The position numbers and the translations under genes were made by a program. Below the pieces are notes generated by a model. It was not told the DNA's origin, ran no database searches, and saw only the letters and a program-made list of their open reading frames with translations. A DNA stretch of 64,000 nt from Streptomyces sp. SA15 (GTDB lineage: Bacteria > Actinomycetota > Actinomycetes > Streptomycetales > Streptomycetaceae), in NCBI RefSeq assembly GCF_002291145.1, contig NZ_NTGE01000215.1, positions 37,082-101,081 on the forward strand, in the 5' to 3' direction. Shown here piece after piece: positions 1-7,687 of this stretch (position 1 is its first letter; every line of letters starts with the position of its first letter).

Positions 1-89
1 GCTCAGCGTCATCTGGCTGGAACTCTCAGGAAACACAACTGGCACCCGCCCTGGTGGCGTGTGCCCCGAGGCGGAGGAGCACGCACTTG

Positions 90-440
90 ATGCAGTCCAA
101 GCCTCGCGCGCTGATCGTGATGAGCAAGTCCAGCTTCGAGGCGCACTTCGACCGGGACCGGCTGCGGCGGCTGGCCGACTCGGTGACCCTGGAGGAGCCG
201 TGCTGGACCGACGACCTCGACGGCGAGTCATCCCGCGAGCGGCTGGCCCGCGCCGAGGTGCTGCTCACGTCATGGGGCGAGCCCGCGCTGACCTAGCAGC
301 GGCTCGCCGCGGCCCCCAGGTTGCGCGCGGTACTGCACGGCGCGGGCAGCGTGCGCGACCTGGTCGGCCAAGAGGTGTGGCAGCGAGGGATCCGGGTGAC
401 CAGCGCCGCGGACGCCAACGCCGTCCCGGTGGCTACCGTG
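90..440 (+). pseudogene. N-terminal remnant of a D-2-hydroxyacid dehydrogenase
   Basis: The reading frame starting at the ATG at 90, with GGAGGAG about 10 bases upstream, reads like the N-terminus of a 2-hydroxyacid dehydrogenase of the type common in actinomycetes. Seen: KPRALIVMSKSSFEAHF, then LTSWGEPALT, an in-frame TAG at 294-296, and then in the same frame QRLAAAPRLRAVLHGAGSVR and DANAVPVATV. The resemblance stops near 440 and the NAD-binding and catalytic part is missing. The amber codon probably replaced a CAG or GAG codon. The gene is therefore both interrupted and truncated. The family assignment is by eye from the N-terminal half only. Confidence 0.65.
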
Positions 441-504
441 TGCGACCGTCGCTCCCACAGGAGAGGACGACAGCGCGGGATCGATTGGGAGGAGCGCGCG
501 TTCC

Positions 505-1629
505 ATGAGACTCCGTACAACACACCCAGCGACGCAGCGTGCCTGGACAGTGGAACTGCGACCCGGTTCCGGCGGGCCGCAGCTTGTTTGTCAGCAGTGC
601 GGCCGCGGGGGCATGGTGCTCGTGGCCGCTTCCGCGCGCTCAGCGGCGCTTGAGCATCTGGTGGGTCATGCCCGGCGTGACGCTTTGCCGTCATACATGC
701 GGATCTGCCAGTGCCATGAGCGAGGCTGCCGCTGGCACCCACGCCACCGTGGCTGTGCAGGACCTGTCCGTCTACTTCTCGCCCGCGAGCGGGGCGGCCG
801 CCTCTGGCGGCTTGCCGATGCATGTACGGCATGCGCGTCGGTGACGGAGCAAGCCTCCGTGGTACCTGAAACGGTCCCGCGGATGACCATGACGTCTTCC
901 TGCAGCAGCGTCGCGCGGCGTCGCAACCGGCGGCCCAGGGGGCCGGGCGACCAGACTCGGGTGCGTGAGATGCTCAGCTACCTGGCCGCTGCCCTGCCCA
1001 GCCACACCGGCGCTGCGGCCCGGCTGCTCGCCGTGCAGTGTGCCCTACGCATGGACTCAGAAGGGAAAGTCCGGCTGCCGGCCGGCGTGATGCGCAGTCT
1101 TCGTCTGGGCCGTGACCCACTTCCGTGGAGTGAGCTGGAGCAGTCACGTTGGCTCCGCAGAACGCCCACTGCTACCGGGGCAGCCGACGGCGTGGTGACC
1201 GCCCAGCTCCTCGACGGCGTCTTGTTTGCTCAGAGTCCCGCACGTCCGGACCGCAGGAGCGCTGCCGACTGGGCTCTGCGTATGGCGAGCGGTGTCTGTA
1301 CGGCCGCCGGTGACGCTTCTGTGCGGCTTACCGTTCTCTGCCTTGCGGCGCACAGAGGTGCCTCCGCTGGTCGAGGATGTGCCGAGTTGGAGTGGATCGC
1401 GCGTGAGTGCGGACTCGCTCCCGCGGAGCTCATCGCTGTGCTCGATCGGTTGACCAGATGCCTCATCGGCTGGCACGTCGCCTCCAGCTCGGGAGATCTG
1501 CACTGGGAACTGCTGCCGGAGGCATCGGTAGCAGCCGACACGCGGTCGATGTGGCGCCAGGGTGAACTCCAAGAGCAAAGGGAAAACGGCCTCCTCACGC
1601 TCGACGGCATCGGCCTACCGCTGAAGTAG
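505..1629 (+). CDS. Cys/His-rich hypothetical protein (374 aa)
   Basis: I do not recognise a characterised family. The first 120 residues carry several cysteine and histidine clusters: CQQCGRGG near residue 29, a CQCHERGC/HPRHRGC stretch near residues 70-83, and CTAC near 107. These look like metal-binding knuckles and suggest a zinc-binding domain. The remaining 250 residues are predicted helical, without a signal peptide or membrane segment. They include a segment with helix-turn-helix character near residues 295-320 (LEWIARECGLAPAELIAVL), which would fit a DNA-binding protein. Proteins of this kind tend to lie in accessory DNA of Streptomyces, and the flanking genes here are broken. The ATG at 505 is the first start of a long uninterrupted frame. 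Function unknown. Confidence 0.6.
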   Translation: MRLRTTHPATQRAWTVELRPGSGGPQLVCQQCGRGGMVLVAASARSAALEHLVGHARRDALPSYMRICQCHERGCRWHPRHRGCAGPVRLLLARERGGRLWRLADACTACASVTEQASVVPETVPRMTMTSSCSSVARRRNRRPRGPGDQTRVREMLSYLAAALPSHTGAAARLLAVQCALRMDSEGKVRLPAGVMRSLRLGRDPLPWSELEQSRWLRRTPTATGAADGVVTAQLLDGVLFAQSPARPDRRSAADWALRMASGVCTAAGDASVRLTVLCLAAHRGASAGRGCAELEWIARECGLAPAELIAVLDRLTRCLIGWHVASSSGDLHWELLPEASVAADTRSMWRQGELQEQRENGLLTLDGIGLPLK

Positions 1630-1664
1630 CAGTCGCCCCGGTCCAAACAGGCGTTGTCGAACAC

Positions 1665-2423
1665 TCAGTCGTGCGGCACCAGCGCGACCGGGCAGTGCAC
1701 GTGGTGGATCAGAGCGTGCGCGACCGGCCCGGTGTGCGGGCCGACCACCGCACGGCGCCTGCGGCTGCCCACGACGAGCAGCCCCGCACCGGCGGCGGCC
1801 GCCGGCCATCCCTCGTGGAGCTCTTCCTTCACAACGGCGGTGGGGTACTTCTCGCGCCATGGTGCGAGCAGCTCCGCCAGCTCGCGCTCCGCCTCCGCCC
1901 CGCGCCGGGCACGCGCCTTCGGCAAAGCCGTGGGAGAACGCACCCGCCAGGCGTGTACCGCGCGCAGCTGTGCACGGCGCAGCTCAGCGGCGTGGAAGGC
2001 GAAGAAGGTCTCGCACGGATTCTGCTCCGCTGCGATGACGGCCGATGAACCCAACGCGGCCAGTGGGGGAAGCGGATGGTTGGCGGCGGTGAGAGTGACC
2101 TGCCAGCGGTGCCTGTCCGGATCGAGACCGCGCGGAACCTCCGCAGCCAATGACAGCGATGCCTGAAGTGACCCATCCGGTTCCACCGTGACGGGCAGAG
2201 AACGCGGCTGGTCCCAGGCGTCCTTCAACACCACCAGGAATGGGTGCGCAAGATCGATCTCCTCAGGCGCTACCACATCGAAGCGGCGTTCCTCCTCTTC
2301 CGGCTCGATCTGCCGGACCGGGCGCTTCTCCCACCTCGCGTCGATACGTTGCTGGACCTCCTCGGTGCTCAGCGACGCACTGGTCACCAGCAGCCGGTCC
2401 GAGACGCGACCAGAAACAACCAC
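1665..2423 (-). CDS. Universal stress protein-like C-terminal half fused to an unrelated N-terminus
   Basis: Residues from about 125 to the end (AVIAAEQNPCETFFAFHAA, then RAVHAW, ending GLLVVGSRRRRAVVGPHTG and HCPVALVPHD) are a universal stress protein (UspA) domain, including the G-x9-G-S/T-type ATP-loop region. Streptomyces Usp proteins usually carry two such domains, but the first is absent. Residues 1-120 instead contain VTSASLSTEEVQQRIDARW and a beta-rich stretch ending HRWQVTLTAAN, which is not Usp-like. The upstream frame at 2384-2755 appears to continue this N-terminal part with a frame change. The most economical reading is a deletion that joined the 3' half of a usp gene to another, already frameshifted, gene. 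Whether the product is made is uncertain. Confidence 0.5.
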   Translation of the reverse strand: MVVSGRVSDRLLVTSASLSTEEVQQRIDARWEKRPVRQIEPEEEERRFDVVAPEEIDLAHPFLVVLKDAWDQPRSLPVTVEPDGSLQASLSLAAEVPRGLDPDRHRWQVTLTAANHPLPPLAALGSSAVIAAEQNPCETFFAFHAAELRRAQLRAVHAWRVRSPTALPKARARRGAEAERELAELLAPWREKYPTAVVKEELHEGWPAAAAGAGLLVVGSRRRRAVVGPHTGPVAHALIHHVHCPVALVPHD

Positions 2424-2755
2424 ATGTCGCTGAGTCCGGGCTCATCCCATGGCAGCCATGTCACCGAGCCGCGGATCTGCCGCAGGGCTTCGGCGAGCGC
2501 GAAGTCCTCGGGCTGATCTCCCAGGACTGCGACGCGCTGCCGGGACCGGAGTGCTCTTGAGATCGGGACACACAGGCCGGCCTCGTGTGAACGCACCGCA
2601 TTGCAACCTTCGAGAGCTCCCGGGTGCAACTGCGACAGCAGCGGCGACTCCCTGCCGCGGGTGGCCGCGTCCCGCCACTCCTTTACCGTGATCTGCCCCC
2701 CGATCGCGGATTCCTCAATGCCGACATGGATCCCCCGATGAGGGGGGCGTGGCAC
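2384..2755 (-). pseudogene. Frameshifted 5' part of the gene fused to the Usp half
   Basis: This open stretch reads VPISRALRSRQRVAVLGD, then ALRQIRGSVTWLPWDEPG and SDMWLFLVASR. It overlaps the N-terminus of the preceding entry (SGRVSDRLLVTSASLSTEE) in another frame within 2384-2423. The two pieces look like one polypeptide split by a one-base shift. I do not recognise the family. It overlaps no other plausible gene, and its base composition matches that of genuine genes nearby. Confidence 0.35.
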
Positions 2756-2866
2756 CGTAGCCAGCGGCGTCAGTTCACGAGCGTTGTCGTCGTCGAACAG
2801 ACGGTTGCACTGGATCAGGTCCTCTCGCTTGTTGGTGGCGAGCCGCAGACGGAGACCGTCAGAGGC

Positions 2867-3180
2867 CTACTCTGCTTCGTGCACGGCGGAGCCGTTCCAG
2901 GGCTCCTTGCGAAGCATCTCCCTGAACTGCTCAGCCGCAGCAGCGTCGGTGATCTTCCTCTCGGCCAGCAGCCGATCGACTGTGCCTGGGTTCAGGGCGT
3001 CGAATGTGGCCCACGAGGGGCTGTAATTAACCGGTTCGGGTCGTCCCTGTTCTTGGCCACCTGGATGCACAGCAGGTTGTCGTGGGCGTCCGCGTGCCCT
3101 TGAAGGACGTAGTGGGCATCGTTCGTCGTTCCCGACTCGGGCAAGCACCGACCGCTACTCATGCTCGGACAAGCGGATCT
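2867..3180 (-). pseudogene. Degraded unknown gene with a frameshift
   Basis: Two minus-strand frames read as one protein broken near 3025: SGTTNDAHYVLQGHADAHDN followed by LLCIQVAKNRDDPNRL in one frame, then NYSPSWATFDALNPGTVDRL and LLAERKITDAAAAEQFREML in the other. The second piece has a clear helical, protein-like composition and ends at a stop at 2867. I do not recognise the family. There is no ribosome site or start that fits an intact product. It lies between the Usp fusion and the SGNH hydrolase, in a run of decayed genes. Confidence 0.35.
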
Positions 3181-3182
3181 CG

Positions 3183-4043
3183 CTACTCCGAGGCGTCTGC
3201 CAGGTCGACGGAGGGCTCTTGTCCACGCTGGAAGGCACGGCCGAAGTGTTGGCCGGAGCTGCCGACGGACAGGAGGTCCGGGCGTTTGGCCACGCGACCG
3301 TCTCCGGTGGAACGCCCACGCGCGCGCCTGCCGATCCACGGACCTAGGAATCCGGCGACCCAGCGCACCTCGGCTGACGCGGCACGCAAGAATCGTGCCC
3401 GACCAACAGGCAGGACGGGCAACGGGTGCGTCCAGGAGTCGTCAGTGTCTGGCACGTTGAGCGAGTGAGCGAGCGCCGCCGCGATCCGCTGGTGGCCGAG
3501 TGGGCTCGAGTGGAGGCGGTCCTGACTCCACAGGCGTGGATCCGTGGCCACCGGATACAGGGTGACGTCGGCGACGACGACACCATGCCGGTGCGCCGCC
3601 GCGCGAACACGGTGGTTCAGCGCCTCAAGACGCGGCCGGAGCGGACGGGCCAGCGGAGTGACGCGCGCGATGTCGGGAAAGGTGAGCGTCGCCACGCGCG
3701 CCCCCTGGCCGGTGAGCGCGGCGAACATCGCCTCCAGATGCGCGGCCACCTCATCCGGATCGAAGCGGGGGCGCAGCATGTCGTTGACTCCGGCCACGAC
3801 CGTCGCGAAGTCCGGCCGCAGCGCAAGCGCCGCGGGCAACTGCTCCGCGTGGACCTGCCCGGCCAGACGGCCCCGTACTGCGAGATTGGCGTACCGAAGC
3901 TGCGGGCTGTGCCGAGCCAGGTGCTCGGCGAGCCGGTCGGCCCACCCGCGCAGGCCTGTCACATCGTCGCCGTCGCCGACCCCTTCGGTGTGACTGTCAC
4001 CCAGGGCCACGAAGCGCAGATAGCGGGTCTCAGTGCCTGACAT
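3183..4043 (-). CDS. SGNH/GDSL-family hydrolase
   Basis: A 286-residue cytoplasmic esterase/lipase-type protein. Block I is FVALGDSHTEGVGDG near residue 13, whose Ser is the nucleophile. The GxND block is VVAGVNDMLRP near 90, and the catalytic Asp/His block is SQDRLHSSPLGHQRIA near 190. This order is standard for SGNH hydrolases. No signal peptide is seen. I chose the ATG at 4043 because TAAGGAG lies 9 bases upstream; the frame continues to 4094 but without a ribosome site. It follows the padR gene by 43 bp on the same strand, so the two may be cotranscribed. The last 30 residues look like an extension past the usual end. Substrate unknown. Confidence 0.88.
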   Translation of the reverse strand: MSGTETRYLRFVALGDSHTEGVGDGDDVTGLRGWADRLAEHLARHSPQLRYANLAVRGRLAGQVHAEQLPAALALRPDFATVVAGVNDMLRPRFDPDEVAAHLEAMFAALTGQGARVATLTFPDIARVTPLARPLRPRLEALNHRVRAAAHRHGVVVADVTLYPVATDPRLWSQDRLHSSPLGHQRIAAALAHSLNVPDTDDSWTHPLPVLPVGRARFLRAASAEVRWVAGFLGPWIGRRARGRSTGDGRVAKRPDLLSVGSSGQHFGRAFQRGQEPSVDLADASE

Positions 4044-4086
4044 GAGCGGCTGGCTCCTTAATGCGATCACCGGAAGAGCCCCCACT

Positions 4087-4665
4087 CTAGTCAAGTTTTT
4101 GAGTAATAGTCTTGGCGCGCTGGTCGAGCCTGCGCAACGCCATGTCGCCCCACTGGAGGTTCTCCCGCTCGAACGACATCCCGCGCAGCAGAGTGAGGTA
4201 CGGGCCGATACGCTCGGCCTCGGCGAAGTACGCCTCCTCTGAACGGCCGCCCAGCAGTCGTTGCCGGATTCTCTCGTAGCGGGCCAGCTTGGCCGTGGCC
4301 CATTCCATGCGTTCGAGGACGGCGGCGCGCACCGCCTCGACGTCGCCGGCGTCCGCGCACTGCACCTTGACCAGCAGCTCGTCTCTGATGACCGCGGGCC
4401 GACCCGGCGGCTCGGCCGTGTATGCGCGCACCGCCTCCCGCCCAGCCTCCGTCAGGGAGAACAGCCGTTTGTTGGGACGACGCCGCTGCTCGACGAGGCG
4501 AGCCGTGACCAGCCCCTCGACCTCCATACGCTCCAGCTCCCGATAGAGCTGCTGAGGCGTCGCCGTCCAGAAGTTCGCGACCGTCGCGTCGAAGCCTTTT
4601 GCGAGGTCGTAACCGGACGCCTCGCCCTCCAGCAGCGCGGCCATCACCGCGTTCCGCAATGCCAT
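4087..4665 (-). CDS. PadR-family transcriptional regulator
   Basis: A 192-residue protein with the PadR winged-helix domain (ALLEGEASGYDLAKGFD, then FWTATPQQLYRELERM and a GLVTARLVEQRRRPNKRLF wing) and the helical Vir-type C-terminal dimerisation domain (residues 95-180). PadR proteins usually repress a neighbouring operon and release DNA on binding small molecules. The gene is divergent from an NTF2-like gene at 4794, with a CAAC/GTTG inverted repeat in between. The same arrangement, with clearly paralogous proteins, recurs at 60943-61974. By eye about 60 percent of residues are shared between the two PadR proteins. Confidence 0.93.
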   Translation of the reverse strand: MALRNAVMAALLEGEASGYDLAKGFDATVANFWTATPQQLYRELERMEVEGLVTARLVEQRRRPNKRLFSLTEAGREAVRAYTAEPPGRPAVIRDELLVKVQCADAGDVEAVRAAVLERMEWATAKLARYERIRQRLLGGRSEEAYFAEAERIGPYLTLLRGMSFERENLQWGDMALRRLDQRAKTITQKLD

Positions 4666-4765
4666 GGGAGCAAGGTACGGCCCAGCGAGTGTTCAATGAT
4701 GAGCACTCCCGAAGCGCCGCACCCTCGACAAGCACCGGAGTCGCCTCTACCCTCCTCTACACATA

Positions 4766-4781
4766 TGCAACTTGTTGAGTA
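4766..4781. promoter_or_regulatory. Probable PadR operator (CAAC-TT-GTTG)
   Basis: TGCAACTTGTTGAGTA contains a palindromic core CAAC-TT-GTTG at 4768-4777, ending 16 bases before the NTF2-like start. Closely related sites occur upstream of the paralogous NTF2-like gene (61551-61560) and upstream of the fadH-padR operon (37744-37757). PadR-family operators are commonly ATGT/CAAC-type palindromes of this size, so this is the likely binding site of the adjacent PadR. Confidence 0.6.
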
Positions 4782-4793
4782 TCGAGGTCGATC

Positions 4794-5186
4794 ATGCACC
4801 CCTTCCGCAAGGCCGTCGAGAACGGTGACCTGGACGCCGTGGCCGCCCTTCTGGCCGACGACGTCGTCTTCACCAGCCCGGTCGCCTTCAAGCCGTACCC
4901 GGGCAAGGCGATCACCACCGCGATCCTGCGTGCTGTGACACAGGTCTTCGAGAACTTCACCTACGTCCGGGAGATCGCGAACCCCGACGGCCGCGACCAC
5001 GCGTTCGTCTTCACCGCGAGCGTCGCCGGAAAGAAGCTCCAGGGCTGCGACTTCCTGCACTTCGACGAGGACGGCAAGATCGACGACTTCACGGTGATGG
5101 TGCGCCCGCTGTCGGCCGCCCACGCGCTGTCCGAGGCCATGGGCGCCCAGTTCGAGAAGATCGCCCGAGAGGCCGCCGAGCAGTGA
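4794..5186 (+). CDS. NTF2/SnoaL-like fold protein
   Basis: A 130-residue single-domain protein of the nuclear-transport-factor-2/SnoaL type. It begins HPFRKAVENGDLDAVAALLA, continues VVFTSPVAFKPYPGK, and has a C-terminal sheet GCDFLHFDEDGKIDDFTVMV. Members act as small isomerases, hydrolases or ligand-binding proteins; the substrate cannot be read from the sequence. The ATG at 4794 follows a GAGG motif at 4784-4787. It is divergent from padR and presumably repressed by it. A paralogue sharing about two thirds of its residues lies at 61576-61974 in the same context. Confidence 0.88.
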   Translation: MHPFRKAVENGDLDAVAALLADDVVFTSPVAFKPYPGKAITTAILRAVTQVFENFTYVREIANPDGRDHAFVFTASVAGKKLQGCDFLHFDEDGKIDDFTVMVRPLSAAHALSEAMGAQFEKIAREAAEQ

Positions 5187-5411
5187 GCCCGACGACCGAC
5201 GCCGTGGTCATCGGCGCGGGAACGCCTGACTGACCGCCGCCACCCCGCTGTGCCGCGTCCTTCGGCACGGGCGCTTCGAGTTCGAGACGGCGCTGCACCA
5301 GTTGTCCGTAATCGAGCCGTCCTGCACACGCTCACGGCATCGGGGTAGGCCGAAGACCGAGAACGCGGCGCGGCTCCCGTCGCGGGCGCCGTGCGGCAAG
5401 GATGACGGGTC

Positions 5412-5753
5412 ATGACGATCGTGTTCCGGGTCCCTGCCGACGGTGCGGAGCGGGTGGGGTTCGCCTACTCGCCGACGATGGAAGCCGTGCTGAGTCTCCA
5501 TGTGCGGGTGGAGCCCAAGCACCACCCCGTCCAGCACGGCTGGGCGCGTTCGTGACTGAAGGAACTCCGCGCAGCAGACAAAGACGAGCTCGCCGAACTC
5601 CGCGCCGACCGCGAAGCCCTCATCCGCGTCGTCCACCAGCTGACCCTGGAAACCGGCAACCCCGCCAGCAGCGCACGGCCCCTGCCCCTGCAGCAGCACG
5701 GGCTGCACAGCGCAACTGGTGTGGTGCTGTCGCTGGTTCGGGTGGTGGGCTGA
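5412..5753 (+). pseudogene. Remnant of a DUF5937/ArsR-type regulator with an internal stop
   Basis: From the ATG at 5412 the frame reads MTIVFRVPADGAERVGFAYS, then AVLSLHVRVEPKHHPVQHGW, which is the start of the winged-helix regulators annotated as DUF5937 in Streptomyces. A TGA follows after 47 residues (5553-5555). In the same frame the sequence then continues with a coiled-coil-like LKELRAADKDELAELRADR and ALIRVVHQLTLE before the next stop at 5751. The second part resembles accessory proteins of transposable elements rather than the regulator. I read this as a truncated regulator gene joined to mobile-element debris. Confidence 0.5.
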
Positions 5754-5903
5754 GTCAGCATGCACAGGGATTGGCGGGTCCTCGGTGCACCTTTCGGCGA
5801 CGAACATGGCTTACGGGTGGAAGCCTGCAGGGACTATGCGCTTGCTGGATCCGTGAGCGGTCCAGGCCGGGTGGGGCGTGGAGGCGTCCCACCCGGCCGG
5901 GTG

Positions 5904-7175
5904 TTATCGGATGTGCTTCGCCGGCTTGGTGGCCGCGTTGAGCAGGTATTCCAGGGGGCCGCGGCGGAAGAAGCGGGACCAGATGGCGGCGAACAGGGTG
6001 GCTCCGAGGATGAACATGAGCAGCGGCACCCATGATTGCTGGGTGCTGGTCCCGGCGGGCATGGACAGGGCGGACTGTGCGAGGAAGTGGCCGACGTAGG
6101 CGGTCAGGGACATGGTGCCCACGGCGATGACCGGCTTCGCCAGGCGGCGCAGTCGCGGCAGGCGGTCCATCAGCACCGTCGCGCCCACGATCACGAGGAT
6201 TGCGACTCCGATGCTGCCGATGATGTCGAACGTGGTGCCGCTGTGCGGCCCGGCCGACAGGAGCGACGACGCCGGAATATTGGGGAACGACCCGCCGTCG
6301 GGGGGCATCGACCCGCTGCCGGGGGGCATCGACCCGGAGCCGCCGGACGACGACCCGTCTTCCGCCGTGCTCCTCAGCGCGTTCTTGCCGGCGAGCAGCA
6401 AGGACATGCCGTACGCGGCCACGGTGAGGGCGGCACCGACTGCGGCCAGGCGCCGCTTGACAGTGCTGGAGGACAGGTCGAGGCGGCCCAGCGCCATACC
6501 TGCGATCACGAACGACATCCAGGTGAGCGCCGGGTAGAAGCCGGTGAGCAGCAGATCGAGCACTCCCACCTCGCTGAGGCGGCGGAGCGGGTCGTAGGTG
6601 TTGATGCTCTCCTGGACCGACGGAGTCAGCAGCGAGGTCAGGACGAACGCCAGCTGCGGTGTGACGAGGGCGAACGCGGCCGCGATGATCGCGAGCGTCT
6701 TGGCGCTCAGTCGCACCAGGGGCAGGGCGAGGAGGAAGTAGACCCCGTAGAAGCCGAGGATGATCACTCCCCCGTACTCCATCGCCATTGCGGTGCCCAG
6801 CGCCAGCAGGACCACGGCGCGGATCGCGATCCTGGCCTTCGCCTGCCGGCAGGCCAGGCCGGTCTTGGGCTCGCGGCGGCCGGCGAGCAGCATCAGTGAG
6901 AACCCGGCGAGGGTGGCGAACAGGACCGAGGAGTGACCGTCCGCCAGGTACCGGATCCAGCTGCCGACACCGGTCGTGGCGGACAGCGGGGGGCCGATGT
7001 GCACGATGTACATGCCGAACACCGCCAGCGCGCGGGCCAGGTCCACCCCGACGAGGCGTCCCATCGAGGGACCGGGTGAGGCCGGCACGGCGGACTCGGG
7101 GGAGGTTCGGGGCGGCGGAGGCGAGTTCTCCTGCGGAGCTGACGTGCCCTGCGGTGTCGTTGGTGTCTGTGGCAT
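5904..7175 (-). CDS. DUF418 membrane protein, copy A
   Basis: A 423-residue polytopic membrane protein. After a Pro/Ser-rich cytoplasmic N-terminus it shows the DUF418 pattern: GVDLARALAVFGMYIVHIGP, GHSSVLFATLAGFSLMLLAG, a GVYFLLALPLVRL helix, FYPALTWMSFVIAGMALGRL, and the C-terminal YVGHFLAQSAL and WSRFFRRGPLEYLLNA blocks. About 10 membrane helices are expected. A Gly/Ser/Pro repeat (GSGSMPPGSGSMPPDGGS) forms a loop near residue 270. The ATG at 7175 is preferred over an upstream frame extension of unlikely composition. DUF418 function is not established. Two paralogues lie at 12414-13625 and 15011-16134, with an ABC exporter and a two-component system in between. Confidence 0.9.
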   Translation of the reverse strand: MPQTPTTPQGTSAPQENSPPPPRTSPESAVPASPGPSMGRLVGVDLARALAVFGMYIVHIGPPLSATTGVGSWIRYLADGHSSVLFATLAGFSLMLLAGRREPKTGLACRQAKARIAIRAVVLLALGTAMAMEYGGVIILGFYGVYFLLALPLVRLSAKTLAIIAAAFALVTPQLAFVLTSLLTPSVQESINTYDPLRRLSEVGVLDLLLTGFYPALTWMSFVIAGMALGRLDLSSSTVKRRLAAVGAALTVAAYGMSLLLAGKNALRSTAEDGSSSGGSGSMPPGSGSMPPDGGSFPNIPASSLLSAGPHSGTTFDIIGSIGVAILVIVGATVLMDRLPRLRRLAKPVIAVGTMSLTAYVGHFLAQSALSMPAGTSTQQSWVPLLMFILGATLFAAIWSRFFRRGPLEYLLNAATKPAKHIR

Positions 7176-7397
7176 GTGCAGACTCTCGCGTCGCCGCCGG
7201 GCGGGGAGCCATCCGGCAGGCTTCGGTAACGGCCCCGCCGGTCGGCGGGTACCGCCCCGCCGACCGGCGGAGTCTTGTTCCGACCCGTCCGGTGCGAACC
7301 AGTGCGACTCGACGACGATCTTCTTCAGCCACTCGGCGGGGGTGGACCCGACGGTTGCCGGATGGGCGCACGGAGGCCGGGATTCCAGGCTGGAGGC

Positions 7398-7610
7398 ATG
7401 ACACACCGTGCGCGACACAAGGTGCCCGACGCCCTTCTCGCGTCATGGGCCGACGTGCCGGGCCGTGACGCCGTCCAGAGGGGCGGGTTTGCGAAGTTCC
7501 TCGGCCTGATGCCGGCGGCGGGCGCCCTCGTCCTGCTCGTCGTGCGTCCTGAGGTCCCCGAAGCGTGGGTGCGCGCCTTCGCCACGAGCACAGCCGGACT
7601 CGTCCGCTGA
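7398..7610 (+). CDS. Small hypothetical protein with one hydrophobic segment
   Basis: An open frame of 70 residues (MTHRARHKVPDALLASWADV, then a hydrophobic LMPAAGALVLLVVRPEV) ends 77 bases before the ABC transporter gene. It does not resemble a family I know, and the ribosome site (GGAGG about 10 bases upstream of 7398) is reasonable. It could be a leader or membrane peptide of the ABC operon, or a relic. Low certainty. Confidence 0.3.
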   Translation: MTHRARHKVPDALLASWADVPGRDAVQRGGFAKFLGLMPAAGALVLLVVRPEVPEAWVRAFATSTAGLVR

Positions 7611-7687
7611 GCCGGCACACGATCACGCCCGGTCGGCCCGGCAGCCGCCGACGCGGTGCCGGGCGGACCGCAGAAGAAAGGAATTTC

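Noticed and set aside
2992..3339. Separate small gene on the minus strand
   Set aside because: Only one end of it is protein-like and it joins the neighbouring frame at a shift, so it was merged into the degraded gene at 2867-3180.
7565..7687. Earlier start for the ABC transporter
   Set aside because: The extension is Arg/Gly/Pro-rich, lacks a ribosome site and overlaps the small upstream frame; the GTG at 7688 has a good site.
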